A stretch of DNA of 64,000 nt from Vibrio mediterranei (GTDB taxonomy: Bacteria; Pseudomonadota; Gammaproteobacteria; Enterobacterales; Vibrionaceae), in assembly GCF_900088415.1 (NCBI RefSeq), contig NZ_FLLQ01000005.1, positions 62,001 through 126,000 on the forward strand, written 5' to 3'. Under the pieces are notes generated by a model. It made no database searches. It was given only the letters and a program-made list of their open reading frames with translations, and was not told the origin of the DNA. The position numbers were made by a program, and so were the translations under genes. Below, one piece after another: positions 62,389 through 64,000 of this stretch; the first letter of the stretch is position 1, and each line of letters starts with the position of its first letter.

Positions 62389-62850
62389 TTACTTTGACAA
62401 CTGAATCAATGAACGACCAATCAACCATTCTAGTTCTTTATCACTGCCTTCGCCGTATTGAGACTCTACTAGTTTGTACAGCCTATCTATACCTTTCGAC
62501 GCAAACTCATGCGAGTTTTCAGAAGTAACAATATGATGGAAAAGTAGCTTCAAGATCGCCAAGAATTCTGGATTCTTCAACGACTCAATCCAACTGCCAG
62601 TAAAACCAGTGATTCCTTTTTCAAATTCCAAGTGTTCCACGAACATCTTGAAAATGCGACCATCAAGCGCTGCCGTAAAGTCGGTTTTCTTTGGAAAATG
62701 GTGACTAATACCGGTTCGCGAAATACCTGTCTGTTGGCTCAAAGTGGTGTACGACATCTTGTCGTATCCTAGTCGGATGATCTGATCAACGACCGCTTCC
62801 ATAATTTTCTGGATCGTAATCTCAGTATCTTCTTTACTACGCTTTGGCAT
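62389..62850 (-). CDS. TetR-family transcriptional regulator
   Basis: 153 residues, short for a TetR protein. The N-terminal helix-turn-helix (TIQKIMEAVVDQIIRLGYDKMSYTTLSQQTGISRTGISHHFPKKTDFTAAL, ~10-60) is clear; the C-terminal ligand domain is small. The family position after hutD is shared with V. cholerae as I recall, so it is probably ancestral here. Its target is unknown; an inverted repeat at 62892-62933 upstream may be its own operator. Confidence 0.88.
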   Translation of the reverse strand: MPKRSKEDTEITIQKIMEAVVDQIIRLGYDKMSYTTLSQQTGISRTGISHHFPKKTDFTAALDGRIFKMFVEHLEFEKGITGFTGSWIESLKNPEFLAILKLLFHHIVTSENSHEFASKGIDRLYKLVESQYGEGSDKELEWLIGRSLIQLSK

Positions 62851-63370
62851 CTTAAAGCTCTTCTCTTATCGTTATGTGCGTTCACTGTATGCTATACCAT
62901 AATTAAAGCAGTACTCGGTATAGTTTTCTATTCATTAACGTATCGATTTGTTAAAACTCAGTTTACGGCACCTGAGGCGAATTATTAGCTAAACTCATGA
63001 ACACTATGCGTTTCATTGAGAATATTATAAAAAACAAACCATTGATTAATAAGTTATAAAGTCTAACACTTCTCTGATATTGATAAACTAGTCTGTACTA
63101 CATCACTAGTGCGCAAGTCTCATTTATGAGAACCCGATCACAAAGATGCACTATTACTTGCATAATAAAAAAATATTAAAAAGCAATGACTTATAGTAAT
63201 TCGATATATCACTTGTCGCTTAATTAGATAAAAATAGTTAACGTTTAGAAAATTTCTGTTACAAAACCGTATATTAACGCAATGACCTAATCCTTTGATC
63301 AGGTATTTATTACTGGATACCTTATTTCCACAGATATAGAATAAACACAGATTTTGTAAGAGGTATCGTT
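62851..63370. promoter_or_regulatory. 520-nt intergenic region, tetR / yfcZ-like divergent
   Basis: An AT-rich gap with CTATACC (62892-62898) and GGTATAG (62927-62933) as perfect 7-bp inverted arms 28 nt apart, 42 nt before the tetR start. Nothing else recognisable was seen: no tRNA, no Qrr-type small RNA and no open frame of note. AGAGG lies before the ATG at 63371. Confidence 0.4.
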
Positions 63371-63670
63371 ATGTCAAATACATATGAAGAGCCAACCGTA
63401 TGCGATGCATGTGGTGTAGCTGGTGAAATGGGCTTTATCATCAAAGAAGGCGACGACGTCGCCGAGGTACAGCTATTCAGTGATTCAAAAGCACAGTTAG
63501 AAGTTGAACTTCAAAAATATGTTGAGCTTGCCCAAGCGGTCTGTAAGAACGTTGAGTTTGAAGTTTCACCACTTGAAGAAAGCTCAAAAGAGCTCACAGC
63601 TCGATTCAAGTTCGAAGTCAGTGCAGAAAAACTGATCTTCGAACTGAAAACACGTTCTCTAGCTAGGTAA
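63371..63670 (+). CDS. YfcZ/YiiS-family protein
   Basis: 99 residues, small, cytoplasmic and acidic. CDACGVAGEMGFIIKEGDDVAEVQLFSDSKAQLEVELQKYVELA and a C-terminal strand pair fit the YfcZ/YiiS (DUF406/UPF0381) family. The role is unknown. The Cys pair CDAC may bind metal or act in redox. A single gene with AGAGG 9 nt upstream and a terminator after it. Confidence 0.85.
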   Translation: MSNTYEEPTVCDACGVAGEMGFIIKEGDDVAEVQLFSDSKAQLEVELQKYVELAQAVCKNVEFEVSPLEESSKELTARFKFEVSAEKLIFELKTRSLAR

Positions 63671-63690
63671 CTAGAGCTTACGTAACATCA

Positions 63691-63714
63691 AGCGAGCATT
63701 ATTGCTCGCTTTTT
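63691..63714 (+). terminator. Terminator of the yfcZ-like gene
   Basis: An 8-bp stem AGCGAGCA (63691-63698) / TGCTCGCT (63703-63710), then TTTTAATT. It overlaps the end of the convergent DUF1496 gene. Confidence 0.85.
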
Positions 63715-63989
63715 AATTGCTTCCACTTAAGTTGACCATTCATTTCAAAGTCCTGCTCCGCTACACATTGCAATACTACCCCTTCGACATTAATCACCGA
63801 TCCTAACGAATACGCTTTGTCGTTGTAATAACAGACTCGCTTACCGAGTTTGGAGTCCGATAATAATACCGCAGCTCCAACATCTGCTCCTGGCGTGGTG
63901 ATGGTTTTAGCCGACGAGGGCACGGCGAAAGCACACACTATCGCGGTCACAAGGCCCAGTGATTTCCATTGTTTTCTCTTAATTTCCAT
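63699..63989 (-). CDS. DUF1496-family secreted protein
   Basis: 96 residues with a signal peptide (~1-27, ...AVPSSA-KT). The conserved core GKRVCYYNDKAYSLGSVINVEGVVLQC carries two Cys likely to be disulfide-bonded, matching DUF1496. A periplasmic or envelope protein of unknown role. The stop lies within the terminator hairpin shared with the convergent yfcZ-like gene. Confidence 0.82.
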   Translation of the reverse strand: MEIKRKQWKSLGLVTAIVCAFAVPSSAKTITTPGADVGAAVLLSDSKLGKRVCYYNDKAYSLGSVINVEGVVLQCVAEQDFEMNGQLKWKQLKSEQ

Positions 63990-64000
63990 TGCAAACTACC

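Overview
The window looks like part of a marine Vibrio genome, most likely the second chromosome. It carries narQP next to napFDABC, the hutWXZ / tonB-exbBD / hutBCD haem block with a TetR gene after it, and a secDF pair preceded by a VemP-type arrest peptide. Gene order in the nap and hut blocks follows the order I recall for V. cholerae chromosome II. The species cannot be fixed from this sequence. No rRNA, tRNA, CRISPR array, integrase or transposase was seen, so most of the window reads as stable accessory chromosome rather than an island.

Layout. 1-5.9 kb: two secreted small alpha/beta-barrel proteins (one cut by the window edge), a DEAD-box RNA helicase, a xanthine/urate-type NCS2 permease and a YdjM-like membrane protein. 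6.1-11.3 kb: an MFS transporter, then a sugar island (GntR regulator, ManD/RspA-family dehydratase, PTS EIIBC) with a striking nested inverted repeat in the divergent promoter. 11.5-14.8 kb: glycine-zipper protein, YiaW/YiaV-like pair, MAPEG protein, LysR. 15-18.4 kb, minus strand: a desulforedoxin-motif protein overlapping an HPF/RaiA-like protein, behind two outer-membrane barrel proteins and a NifW-like protein. 18.5-22.4 kb: gloA-nemA detoxification pair and katG. 22.6-29.1 kb: a short unknown gene, a MerR-methyltransferase fusion, an AraC-GyrI regulator paired with a UvrD-like helicase, and a CDGSH-glutamate synthase fusion. 29.2-31.5 kb: GntR regulator divergent from a 6-phospho-beta-glucosidase.

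31.7-42.2 kb is an anaerobic nitrate unit. NarQ/NarP are divergent from napFDABC, which ends in a 44-residue membrane protein, and a 1051-residue HD-GYP sensor follows. FNR-like and NarP-like sites lie in the narQ-napF gap. 42.2-45.6 kb, minus strand, is vemP-secD2-secF2. The end of vemP is perfectly complementary over 11 nt to the secD start region, which fits control of SecDF synthesis by ribosome stalling. 45.7-50.7 kb holds an orphan antitoxin-like protein, an SH3-like membrane protein and an Scs-type thiol redox operon. 50.7-54.8 kb holds LysR/MATE, yjdM, ytoQ and a divergent monooxygenase/VOC pair around a perfect palindrome. 54.9-62.3 kb is haem acquisition: HutWXZ handle and degrade haem, TonB-ExbBD energises outer-membrane uptake, and HutBCD moves haem across the inner membrane, with Fur-like sites in the shared promoter. 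The window ends with a TetR regulator, a YfcZ/YiiS-family protein and a DUF1496 protein.

The items most worth following are the vemP-secD2 RNA switch, the OMP/Omp85/HPF-like/desulforedoxin-like gene string, the orphan NifW-like protein and the nested palindrome of the ManD/PTS locus.
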